A stretch of 13,064 nucleotides of DNA, from contig UQMI01000072.1 in the NCBI GenBank assembly GCA_900542045.1, forward strand, positions 1-13,064, in the 5' to 3' direction. The DNA is from an uncultured Blautia sp. GTDB taxonomy: Bacteria > Bacillota > Clostridia > Lachnospirales > Lachnospiraceae. The notes under the pieces are model-generated. The model saw nothing but the letters and a program-made list of their open reading frames with translations, made no database searches and had not been told where the DNA came from. Below are positions 1 to 7,041 of the stretch, one piece after another. Each line of letters starts with the position of its first letter. Within the stretch, counting starts at the first letter, position 1. The translations under genes were made by a program, and so were the position numbers.

Positions 1-328
1 ATGCCGCCAGGTTATCCTTGCTGACTGTCAAAATACCTCCTGCCACACTTTCTCCTGCCGCTAAAGATGCTTCTGCACCGGTGCCGTCCTTCCGTTTCCA
101 TGTGATCGTCACGCCAGCCGCATCCAGTTCCAGATTGGTCTGATCCAGAAACAGCACCGGAGTCAGCACCAGATGAGTCTCCGCCCAGCTTGGCACATAG
201 GTATGGGGCAGAACATTCGGGTTCTCACTCTGGGTCTTTGGCAGGTTGGACGTGATATAAGCCGACAGCTTCCTCTGGTCTGTGATATCCACAAAGGTCT
301 GCTGGCTGGATGTCAATACTGTAGGCAT
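1..328 (-). CDS. Baseplate or tail fibre-type structural protein, C-terminus outside window
   Basis: The reading frame opens with ATG at 328-326 and runs off the left edge with no stop, so only the first 109 residues are seen. A strong ribosome binding site (GGAGGA, seven bases before the ATG) lies in the 16-base gap after the Tal-like gene, so the two are cotranscribed. The visible part starts MPTVLTSSQQ and continues with beta-rich, Thr/Val-rich sequence. It ends in an ITWKRKDG segment like the central Trp strand of an Ig-like fold, then LTVSKDNLAA. Position after the Tal-like protein is where siphophages encode upper baseplate, receptor-binding or fibre proteins. I do not recognise a specific family, so the role is inferred from position and composition. 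Confidence 0.75.
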   Translation of the reverse strand, partial: MPTVLTSSQQTFVDITDQRKLSAYITSNLPKTQSENPNVLPHTYVPSWAETHLVLTPVLFLDQTNLELDAAGVTITWKRKDGTGAEASLAAGESVAGGILTVSKDNLAA

Positions 329-344
329 GTGTGTTTCCTCCTTC

Positions 345-1820
345 TTAAATCGTTACTTCACAATAAAAAGACGCATTGTCCTGTACATCCTCCGTGGTAA
401 TGAACACGGACTTCATCCCAGCATGGCGGCTGTCCCACTCGGCATCTGACGCCTCATTGCCGGAGTTCTTATGCCAGAGAAACTGGGAGGATTCCAGCGT
501 ATCCGTGATATCCCGATCCCAGGAATACACCCGGCAGTGCAGGACGCTCTGCTGCTCCCGGTTGCGGAAGATGCTGACTCCCTCCACGAAAAGCTCCGTC
601 CGGTACATCCGGGCATTGCTGATCTCCTCCACTTTATCCGTCACATCGGAGATCTGGCTGTTCTGACCTGCCAGATCTTCCTCCAACAGTCCCAGGTTTT
701 TATCCTGGGTAACAGAAATGGATGTCAGGGTGACACCGCTTGCACCGATGGTGATGGTATTCCCCGATGGGTCCAGGTAATCGGTAGTTTTATTCACACA
801 CAGATACCGCCCGTCAATCCCATGGGGCGGGGAATAGCACTCCACATACTGCCTGGCCCGGATGGAGCCGATATCGGCCCCGGTGTCCGACTCATCCACA
901 ATGTTTAGCTCCATGCTGGTGATGCCTTTTGCCAGTTCTGCGATCCGCACCTTTGCTTTCTGGAGCAGGTTGCCCGGAACCGTCACATCCTCCCAGATTT
1001 CGGTTGTCCAGATCCATCCGATCTCCTCCACGGCCTGTTCGTCATATACATAATTCCGGCCATCATTGACACTCTCAATAGTCACACGCTTCTCAGCCAC
1101 GGTTTCGCCAGTATCCGCTTCTTCTCCGTTAGAGGATTCTTCCCTTTCAATCTTGGCTCCCAGAGGGATCAGGGCTGTCACCCGCTCCGTGTGATCCTGA
1201 TGGATCGTCACATCCAGCAGGTTCTTCCCGTATTCCACCCACTGAAGCGTGGCGGCTGTAAAATCAGAAAGATAATCCAGAACCTTCCCCTCTTTTGTAT
1301 ACCGAAGCTGCAGATAACCACCGTGTGTCTTGATCAGCTTCTCCCGGATGGCATCCATGGTCATGGAATACTCGGAATTGCTGTAAGAGATATAATCATT
1401 CGGGTCTGTGACCGTCACGGTCCCAATGGTAAACTGCTTCTTTTCCTCCACACTTTTGTTATGTTCGGAAATGAAATATTCCAGCAGGCCACGGAGCGTC
1501 CCCTTGTAGGAATACGGCTTTTGGATCGTGTCTTTTAAATAAGCCAGTGCAGACTCACAGATCCAGGTATGGGTATTATAAAAATCAATGCCATCATCCA
1601 AGGCCCGGCCTTCAAATACCGTAACGTCCCCTTTCCTGCATTCGATCACGGAAGCCATGGGATGAATACTGGAAAGATAGGGATGATTAAAGGGTGCAGA
1701 AAGCGTCAGGCTGTCAATGTTCTCCGCATCCTCCTTTACCTGGGCTTGGGTAATGGCAAGCCTGGAGAGGTTGGGATGGTAGAACAACTCCCCGTCCACA
1801 TAGACACGAAACAGACTCAT
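345..1820 (-). CDS. Tal-like tail/baseplate protein (prophage tail endopeptidase family) with C-terminal Ig-like domain
   Basis: A 491-residue protein at the tail tip. Residues about 1-390 resemble the Prophage_tail/Tal family, which forms the gp27-like baseplate hub below the distal tail protein. The usual marks are an early MSLFRVYVDGE beta strand, a YISYSNSEYSMTMDAIREKL helix and a following hub-like region. Residues about 403-491 form a separate module with canonical immunoglobulin landmarks: C429, W449 and the DNASFYC motif (481-487), which matches the D-x-A-x-Y-x-C signature. It starts at ATG 1820 in an ATGA overlap with the distal tail gene, so it is translationally coupled. No peptidase active site or long fibre region is obvious, and it is short compared with Tal proteins that carry lytic domains. 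Hub assignment is confident; the Ig function, perhaps carbohydrate or mucin adhesion, is inferred. Confidence 0.88.
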   Translation of the reverse strand: MSLFRVYVDGELFYHPNLSRLAITQAQVKEDAENIDSLTLSAPFNHPYLSSIHPMASVIECRKGDVTVFEGRALDDGIDFYNTHTWICESALAYLKDTIQKPYSYKGTLRGLLEYFISEHNKSVEEKKQFTIGTVTVTDPNDYISYSNSEYSMTMDAIREKLIKTHGGYLQLRYTKEGKVLDYLSDFTAATLQWVEYGKNLLDVTIHQDHTERVTALIPLGAKIEREESSNGEEADTGETVAEKRVTIESVNDGRNYVYDEQAVEEIGWIWTTEIWEDVTVPGNLLQKAKVRIAELAKGITSMELNIVDESDTGADIGSIRARQYVECYSPPHGIDGRYLCVNKTTDYLDPSGNTITIGASGVTLTSISVTQDKNLGLLEEDLAGQNSQISDVTDKVEEISNARMYRTELFVEGVSIFRNREQQSVLHCRVYSWDRDITDTLESSQFLWHKNSGNEASDAEWDSRHAGMKSVFITTEDVQDNASFYCEVTI

Positions 1821-2467
1821 AGCCTTCCCTCCCGGTAACGAAAGGTGGTCATCCCCTCGGCGGTCACCGTCAACTGGTTTTCTCCGGCCTGCAGCTCCAT
1901 CTCCGGAAACTCCCAGGTACCGGCGCTGACCGATTTGCGGAATTCCTCCTCTCCGACTCTCCAGGCAAGCGCCGTTTCCCCGGTGGTCTCCACCACAGGG
2001 ACCACGGGCATGTAATCATTGGAAAGCGTAACGGTACCGCTGCCAGACTTTGTGACAACGGTTTCTTTTACGTGGTAAAGGTAGGAATCTCCATCCTCAC
2101 AGGACAGGGTAAGCTGCCCTTTTCCGATCAGAGGATCATAGACAGGCTCCGCTTCAAGAGTTCCAAGGGCATACACCTGTGGGGTGTCAGAACAGATGAC
2201 CTTGCAGAGCCTTCCGGCAAAGCGGTTCACCACTTCTGCCACTTTCAAATCAAACTGTGTCCTGTTCCCCAGCATGGATAAGAGGATGGTAAACTCCCTG
2301 GGCTGATAGGAAATGCTCCCCAGAGCCTCTGTATAACGGATGGGGGCGTTCCGGCCCGGCACCACAATTGTATTCGTCTGGGACTGTGGTGTGGGAAAGT
2401 CCACACTCTCCCGCAGCCACCCCAGAGTAAATAAGGAAATATCATTGATCTTCACATCCGGTCTCAT
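1817..2467 (-). CDS. Distal tail protein (Dit, Sipho_tail family)
   Basis: A 216-residue protein matching the Dit/Sipho_tail family. Dit rings link the last major tail protein ring to the baseplate hub. The order is typical: an N-terminal FTLGWLRESVDFPTPQSQ segment, a PGRNAPIRYTEALG loop, then a REFTILLSMLGNRTQFD strand and helix. A second half (about 95-216) with YDPLIGKGQLTLSC and LQAGENQLTVTAEG strands forms the C-terminal beta domain. The ATG at 2467 overlaps the tape measure stop (ATGA), and the stop overlaps the next start in the same way. Gene order tape measure-Dit-Tal is the classical siphophage order and supports the call independently. Confidence 0.93.
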   Translation of the reverse strand: MRPDVKINDISLFTLGWLRESVDFPTPQSQTNTIVVPGRNAPIRYTEALGSISYQPREFTILLSMLGNRTQFDLKVAEVVNRFAGRLCKVICSDTPQVYALGTLEAEPVYDPLIGKGQLTLSCEDGDSYLYHVKETVVTKSGSGTVTLSNDYMPVVPVVETTGETALAWRVGEEEFRKSVSAGTWEFPEMELQAGENQLTVTAEGMTTFRYREGRL

Positions 2468-5454
2468 AAACTCAGCCTCCTGTTCAACTTCTGTGCCTGC
2501 CCCAGCTTACTGTCAATAGCCGGGAGCAGATGCCCTACCAGAGTTCCGTCCTCCAGATAAATCCCCTTGCTGCTGTTGGCCGCAATGACCGCCAGGTATT
2601 TCTCCATGGCGCTGGTATTCATCCGGGTGGATAAGATCTGCTCCAACTGGTTGTAAAAGCCCCGAAGCGGCAGGATTGCTTCCTTCCCGTCTTCCCCGCC
2701 AGCCATAAGGCTGCTGCCGTTCATCCCGAAGATGGTCGGTTTCGTCATAATACCGCCTTCCTTGTACCAGTCGATGGACAGATGAGGGACGCTGGGAGGA
2801 GACAGGGAAAGTTTTCCGCTAATCTTAAAGTGCGGTAACTTAATGTGTGGCAGCTCCAGCTTCATGCCGGAGAAAAAGCCACTGATCTTATCCACGATTC
2901 CCTTAATGGTGTTCTTCGCCGCTTCGATTGGCGTTACGATTGCTGTCTTAATGCCGTTCCAGACCGTAGTTGCCGTACTCTTGATCCCATTGAATATGGA
3001 AGTCACAGTACTTTTTACCGCATTAAATACGGAAGATACCTTGCTCTTAATCCCATCCACCACTGTGGAAATGACTGATTTGATCCCGTTCCAGACCGAG
3101 GATGCCACGGACTTAATGGCATTAAATACCGTGGTGACCGTATTTTTGATGGCGTTTACCACCGAAGACACCTTGCTGCTGATGGCATTCCAGATGGAGG
3201 ACATGACATTCTGGATCGTCCCCATCACGGAAGAAATCACCCCGGCCACTGCCTGGATAGCCGAGGATACCACGGATTTGATCGCATTCCATACGGAAGT
3301 CACGATCCCCTTACAGTTCTCCCAGATCATCTGGAACGGCAGGGTAATGATCTGTACAGCGCCCTGGATGATAGATCCTAAGAGCATCACGGCAGTCTGT
3401 ACCACGTTGCAGATGCCATTCCACACGTTCTGCAGGTGGGTCCACAGGTTGGTAAACCAGGTCTTTAAGGCTTCTACCATGGAACCGATCCCGGTACAGA
3501 TGGTATTCCACAGGTTTCCAAACCACTGTGTAATCGCACCCCAGTTCTGGATAATCGCGATAATCCCTGCAATGGCCGCCGCCACTGCCGCAATCACACC
3601 AATAATCGGGAGCATGGAAATGTTCAAAGCCCCCATCGCCACAGAAATGGCGGCAATCACAGGCGTCAATGCCGTAAAAGCCGCCAGAAGCGCACCGAGG
3701 ATGATGACAAAGTTCTGCACCGGTCCCGGCAGACGCTCAAACCATCCGCCAATCGTGGTGATCACTGCCACCAGGGGCGGCAGGATGGCATTGGCAAGTT
3801 CCGCCAGCTTCTGTCCTAAAGGGACCAGCGCCTGCTGCAGCTTCCGGGTGTTTGCCTCCATCTGCTGCATGGGTGTGGTAGTCGCATCAAACATTCCCTG
3901 GGCAGATCCTTTCACACTGTCATAGGTGCTGCCCACAGAGGTCAGGGAAGTAATGAATTTCAGGTTCCCGTCCTCGGCCATGGTTCCAAAAGCCAGAGCT
4001 GCCAGGTTCAGGGCCTCCTGCTGGTTGGTACAGTTTCCAATATCCGCTACGATGGAATCAATGACCTGTTTCTGGGTTGCCCCGCCATTCTGCCAGGAAG
4101 CGAACAGCTCCTGCGTACGGGTGGAGAAAGAGCCAATGGACTCCCCGATGGTCCCATCCACCAGACGGGTGGTCACCTCATTGATGGCATCGTTGACCTT
4201 GTCCAGGTTGTAAGCACCATTCTTCAGACCATTATCCAAAAGCTGAAAATACTCCGAGGCGGAATATCCTGCCTGGGAGAACTTGCCTGCATACTCACTG
4301 AGGTTATCGCCCAGCTCATTGGTCTTATCCAGACCGTTCTGGGTGCCCACCACAATGTAGTCCATAGCCTCCTGGGCGGTCAGGCCATACTGCTGCATGA
4401 GGGAGTTAACACCCCGGAGGGTTTCATTCATATCAATCCCATACAGTTCTTCCAGGGTGATGGCCTGCTGGGTCAGATTTGTCAGATCCGTCTCGCTTAA
4501 ATCCCCCAGGTTCTTTTTGACCATGAGGACCGCATTGGCAACTGCGTCCATGCTCTCGCCAACGCCTGCAGAATACACCGCTTTGATCACACTGGCAGAC
4601 TGCTCTGCCGCCTGCTCGGTCTCTCCAAAATAGGCGTTGACCTTGGTTACCGCATTCTCTGTATCGGAATAGGCTTCCAGGGCATTGGTACCGATCTCCT
4701 GGATTTTATCCCCCACAGCCGACAACTGATCGGCCGCCTGCATAAGTGCCGCACCCTTGGTGTTCTCCGCAATCTGTCCTACGTCCTCAGCGGTATTCTG
4801 GGCGGCCTCTCCGGCCTGGTTCAACTGCTCGATGAGGTTGCGGATGGCCTCCCCATCATCTACCGTATCCAGAGCATCGGTAAGCTGCCGGATATCCACT
4901 TTTCCTCCGGCTGCGGACTTCCCGATCTTCTCAAGGGCTGTCCGCAACTGATCGGAATTGGCGGTCCCGTTTTTTATAGCCGAAGTCAGCCGGGTACCAA
5001 GGACATCCGCATAATCATCCACCTGAGTTCCGGTGGCAGAGAACAGCTTTTCCAGACGGGCCGTATTCGCAGACAACTGGTCCTGCTCTGTTTGGAGCGA
5101 CGCCAGGTCATTCTTATACTGATTGAGTTTCCCCCTGGTTTCCTCTACTTCCCGCTGAAATGCCTGGTACTTTTCCGCACCAATATCCCCTCGCTGAAAA
5201 GCGGCCGCCACCTGCTCCTGGGCAGACTCCAGGGCCTTTAGCTTCTCCTCCGTCTGGCTGACTGCCTGGGAAAGCAGCTCCTGTTTCTGTGCCACCAGAA
5301 CCGTATTGGACGGGTCCAGTTTTAACAGCCGGTTCACATCATTTAAGGCCGACTGCGTTTTTGTGATCGAAGAATTGACGCTCTTTAACGCCTTGTCAAG
5401 CCCTGTGGTATCACCGCCGATCTCCACGGTGATTCCCTTGATCCGGTTTGCCAC
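2464..5454 (-). CDS. Tape measure protein
   Basis: A 996-residue protein that sets tail length and fills the tail tube lumen. It starts with GTG (5454-5452), nine bases after an AGGAGG site at 5464-5469; this is the only start well placed for that site. Residues 1-130 are heptad-like (KALKSVNSSITKTQSALNDV) and probably coiled coil. About 130-560 is long and helical. Residues 582-637 are strongly hydrophobic with two likely membrane-inserting helices. Residues 677-841 carry 11-residue repeats. The C-terminus has a conserved-looking block (KPTIFGMNGSSLMAGG, residues 905-920). I see no lysozyme or peptidase domain. It follows the chaperone gene as expected, but 1.6 kb of inserted sequence and two terminators separate them. 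Confidence 0.97.
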   Translation of the reverse strand: MANRIKGITVEIGGDTTGLDKALKSVNSSITKTQSALNDVNRLLKLDPSNTVLVAQKQELLSQAVSQTEEKLKALESAQEQVAAAFQRGDIGAEKYQAFQREVEETRGKLNQYKNDLASLQTEQDQLSANTARLEKLFSATGTQVDDYADVLGTRLTSAIKNGTANSDQLRTALEKIGKSAAGGKVDIRQLTDALDTVDDGEAIRNLIEQLNQAGEAAQNTAEDVGQIAENTKGAALMQAADQLSAVGDKIQEIGTNALEAYSDTENAVTKVNAYFGETEQAAEQSASVIKAVYSAGVGESMDAVANAVLMVKKNLGDLSETDLTNLTQQAITLEELYGIDMNETLRGVNSLMQQYGLTAQEAMDYIVVGTQNGLDKTNELGDNLSEYAGKFSQAGYSASEYFQLLDNGLKNGAYNLDKVNDAINEVTTRLVDGTIGESIGSFSTRTQELFASWQNGGATQKQVIDSIVADIGNCTNQQEALNLAALAFGTMAEDGNLKFITSLTSVGSTYDSVKGSAQGMFDATTTPMQQMEANTRKLQQALVPLGQKLAELANAILPPLVAVITTIGGWFERLPGPVQNFVIILGALLAAFTALTPVIAAISVAMGALNISMLPIIGVIAAVAAAIAGIIAIIQNWGAITQWFGNLWNTICTGIGSMVEALKTWFTNLWTHLQNVWNGICNVVQTAVMLLGSIIQGAVQIITLPFQMIWENCKGIVTSVWNAIKSVVSSAIQAVAGVISSVMGTIQNVMSSIWNAISSKVSSVVNAIKNTVTTVFNAIKSVASSVWNGIKSVISTVVDGIKSKVSSVFNAVKSTVTSIFNGIKSTATTVWNGIKTAIVTPIEAAKNTIKGIVDKISGFFSGMKLELPHIKLPHFKISGKLSLSPPSVPHLSIDWYKEGGIMTKPTIFGMNGSSLMAGGEDGKEAILPLRGFYNQLEQILSTRMNTSAMEKYLAVIAANSSKGIYLEDGTLVGHLLPAIDSKLGQAQKLNRRLSL
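2932..3426 (-). repeat. 11-residue (33-bp) tandem repeats in the tape measure gene
   Basis: The gene encodes a run of 11-residue units with a [VI][WF]N-x-[IV]-K-x core, for example VWNAIKS, VFNAIKS, VWNGIKS and IFNGIKS. Unit starts fall at residues 754, 765, 776, 787, 798, 809, 820 and 831, exactly 11 apart. Weaker units keep the same register at 677 and 721. Aromatic residues at a fixed place every 11 residues are a known tape measure feature and suit a helical rod that contacts the tail tube. Gain or loss of units would change tail length in steps. Confidence 0.85.
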
Positions 5455-5481
5455 TTCCCCTCACCTCCTAAAAAAGGGCGC

Positions 5482-5506
5482 AAAAAAAGCCCGGATTACT
5501 CCGAGC
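5482..5506 (-). terminator. Intrinsic terminator 2 upstream of tape measure gene
   Basis: In minus-strand RNA, arms 5500-5506 and 5489-5495 (GCTCGGA and TCCGGGC) form a 7-bp stem with one U-G pair and a GUAA loop, followed at once by seven U (5488-5482). On the plus strand the same position is a C-A mismatch, so the hairpin is built for minus-strand transcripts. It lies only 13 bases before the tape measure ribosome binding site. Confidence 0.75.
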
Positions 5507-5509
5507 ATG

Positions 5510-5540
5510 AAAAAAGCACCGATTATTTCTAACCGATGCT
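5510..5540 (-). terminator. Intrinsic terminator 1 at the end of the nuclease cassette
   Basis: In minus-strand RNA, AGCATCGGTTA (5540-5530) pairs along 11 positions with TAATCGGTGCT (5525-5515) around a GAAA tetraloop, then a U-run follows (5515-5510). Two of the pairs are G-U and would be mismatches in plus-strand RNA, so the direction is clear. It is the first of two tandem terminators closing the AT-rich cassette. Confidence 0.85.
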
Positions 5541-5601
5541 ATGTAACCATATAAAAAGCAATGTACTGGGGCGAACTAGCATTCCTCTGATGCAATGTAA
5601 C
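5535..5601. repeat. Pair of 13-bp near-identical direct repeats
   Basis: GATGCTATGTAAC (5535-5547) and GATGCAATGTAAC (5589-5601) differ at one base and start 54 bases apart. A shorter partial copy, GCAATGTAC, lies between them at 5558-5566. The first copy overlaps the 5' arm of terminator 1, and the second forms part of two other predicted hairpins, so the repeats may reflect alternative RNA pairing or a binding site. No function is known to me. Confidence 0.5.
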
Positions 5602-5641
5602 ACTGTGCCTCTCCGCCACCTCTACCACAGCAAACAGTTAC
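5577..5641 (-). ncRNA. Candidate structured RNA segment upstream of terminator 1
   Basis: In minus-strand RNA a two-part stem pairs GTAAC (5641-5637) with GTTAC (5601-5597) and CTGTG (5630-5626) with CACAG (5607-5603), around a purine-rich loop (5625-5608). A small hairpin, GCAT/ATGC, spans 5593-5579. Together with terminator 1 this resembles the layout of a small RNA or an attenuating 3' region. Stems are only 4-5 bp and there is no comparative support here, so this is a weak call. Confidence 0.3.
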
Positions 5642-5672
5642 CTACCACTCCTCAATAAATGGATATATTATC

Positions 5673-6950
5673 TTAAATAACAGCGTTTGCTTTCAGAAAC
5701 TTTTTTACATTCTCATATTTTTTATTTTTATAGGGAATTTCTAAAAGTGTTATTCCATGATCTGTGGCATATTTTCGCTTTAGTTCATCATTTTTCTTCT
5801 GTATTTCAAATTGTTCTTTCCCCCCAAACTCATCTATGGGTTTATAATGTTGTTCCCCTTGACATTCTATCAAACACTTTATCGTCCCATCCAAATTCAA
5901 AATAGAAAAATCATATCTTAAAAGGGTTTTATTACCAACACCGTACAAATTTGGAAATGTTACCTCAACACGATATGGCACATTGTTTTCCTTTAAAATT
6001 TTATTTACAATCCATTGAAATGAAGAAATTTTATGACAATCACAATATGCCCCACTATAATATCCGTTATATGCATTGTATCCATATTCTGTAGGCGGAC
6101 TAATATGGAACTGTGAGGACTTTATATTTTTTTCCTTTCCACAAAGATAGCATTTGCATCTATATAATTTATAAACTGTATAAGTTGCCCCACCTTTTTT
6201 TCTTTTATCGCACCAACTAGTCAATTCTTCATAATGATCGTCTATGCATTCTAGCACTTCTAAGGATTCATGAAATGTATGAATAAAGTCAATATCATAG
6301 TTTTTGTCAAAAACTCTTTTGTATGAAGCTAATAGTTTTTCTCTCTGTTTACTTCTTAATCCGCATTCTGCCATTGTAGGATAATCCGCTGATTGCACTA
6401 TAAAGTTATGATTTGCTGCTTCTGTACAATATCTATGCTTTTTTTCAAGAAAATGATACTCATCCATAAACTGTACTATTCCGCATTTACACTGACACTT
6501 ATAAAACTTCCTTTTTTTATACTCATCAATCAGACGATCAAAGTAGTCAACTGACTCCACATTTGAATTTGGCTTTCTTATTCCCATCTGAAAATCTTCT
6601 TTTTCTTTTTCAAGTTCACTAATTTTATTCTTTGCTACTTCTTGCTCATAAACAGCATAATCACCTATAATAGTGAGGCAACCATATTTTGTTCCTATTG
6701 GCAAAGCTGCCATTTCTGCATTACAGATAGGGCATTCTCTGCCAAACAGTGTTCTTGCAACAACAGGACTTTTCCACTCATGACCCTCTCCGCATTTCCA
6801 ATATATTGATCTCGGAGAATTATATTCTATCCTTTTTGGAGACACCGGAAATCTCATCTCGTTATTTCTATTTTCATTCCACTCTTGAATTAGCTCTTCT
6901 TTTCCATTTTCTCGACACCAGATTTCAAAACTTTTTGTGCTATGTGCCAC
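5673..6950 (-). CDS. Zinc-finger protein with C-terminal PD-(D/E)XK-like nuclease core; putative homing endonuclease or moron
   Basis: A 425-residue, likely cytoplasmic DNA-binding nuclease. Residues about 18-77 fit the treble-clef zinc domain (DUF4379-like): LIQEWNENRNN, then WKCGEGHEW and CPICN with C53, H57, C73 and C76. Residues 86-97 (GTKYGCLTIIGD) and the CQCKC cluster (152-156, C175) resemble the zinc module common in phage homing endonucleases. A third Cys cluster lies at 265-270 and 303-305. Residues about 325-407 carry the nuclease core: E329, D347 (LLRYDF), IECQGEQHY (361-369, E-x-Q in place of E-x-K), D388 and LLEIPY. It uses GTG with a GGGGGAG site and has its own promoter and terminators. 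The gene is strikingly AT-rich beside its neighbours, a sign of separate origin. Cleavage activity and role are inferred. Confidence 0.85.
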   Translation of the reverse strand: MAHSTKSFEIWCRENGKEELIQEWNENRNNEMRFPVSPKRIEYNSPRSIYWKCGEGHEWKSPVVARTLFGRECPICNAEMAALPIGTKYGCLTIIGDYAVYEQEVAKNKISELEKEKEDFQMGIRKPNSNVESVDYFDRLIDEYKKRKFYKCQCKCGIVQFMDEYHFLEKKHRYCTEAANHNFIVQSADYPTMAECGLRSKQREKLLASYKRVFDKNYDIDFIHTFHESLEVLECIDDHYEELTSWCDKRKKGGATYTVYKLYRCKCYLCGKEKNIKSSQFHISPPTEYGYNAYNGYYSGAYCDCHKISSFQWIVNKILKENNVPYRVEVTFPNLYGVGNKTLLRYDFSILNLDGTIKCLIECQGEQHYKPIDEFGGKEQFEIQKKNDELKRKYATDHGITLLEIPYKNKKYENVKKFLKANAVI

Positions 6951-6993
6951 GGATGTCTCCCCCTTTCAAAATCCAAATTTATCGCTGAAGCAT

Positions 6994-7032
6994 CAGCCTT
7001 TTCACAGCTTTGATTATACCAAGAAAAGGCTG
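6994..7032. repeat. 10-bp perfect inverted repeat around the cassette promoter
   Basis: On the minus strand, CAGCCTTTTC (7032-7023) and GAAAAGGCTG (7003-6994) are exact reverse complements separated by 19 bases that contain the TATAAT box. The upstream arm sits in the spacer between -35 and -10, and the downstream arm covers the likely transcription start. This layout suits an operator or a 5' hairpin, and could equally mark an insertion boundary. Confidence 0.7.
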
Positions 7033-7041
7033 CAAGCTCAA
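7013..7041 (-). promoter_or_regulatory. Sigma-A type extended -10 promoter of the nuclease cassette
   Basis: Minus strand: TTGAGC (7041-7036) as -35, a 17-base spacer, then a perfect TATAAT (7018-7013) preceded by TGG, giving the extended -10 form TGnTATAAT. Transcription would start near 7006 and give a leader of about 56 bases before the GTG of the nuclease gene at 6950. It begins just after the stop of the chaperone extension (7048), outside any coding sequence. Confidence 0.75.

Larger units (their letters stand above)
5455..5672 (-). other. Intergenic region: 3' region of nuclease cassette, structured segment and leader of tape measure gene
   Basis: This 218-base stretch holds no gene with a start codon and ribosome binding site that I can support. 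In transcription order it has an AT-rich part next to the nuclease stop, a segment able to form hairpins (5577-5641), two tandem terminators (5540-5482) and the tape measure ribosome binding site (5464-5469). Its middle is visibly richer in G and C than the neighbouring nuclease gene, which suggests it is not simply the tail of that gene. Confidence 0.7.

Noticed and set aside
2843..3925. Plus-strand open frame of 360 codons
   Set aside because: It lies wholly inside the tape measure gene and opens because of that gene's repeated sequence. The encoded protein is low complexity with no recognisable domain, and the opposite strand is certain.
5576..5641. Minus-strand open stretch encoding a Cys- and Gly-rich peptide (VTVCCGRGGG onward)
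   Set aside because: It is only 21 codons between two stop codons with no start codon. It may be a remnant of a longer frame, but cannot be supported as a gene.
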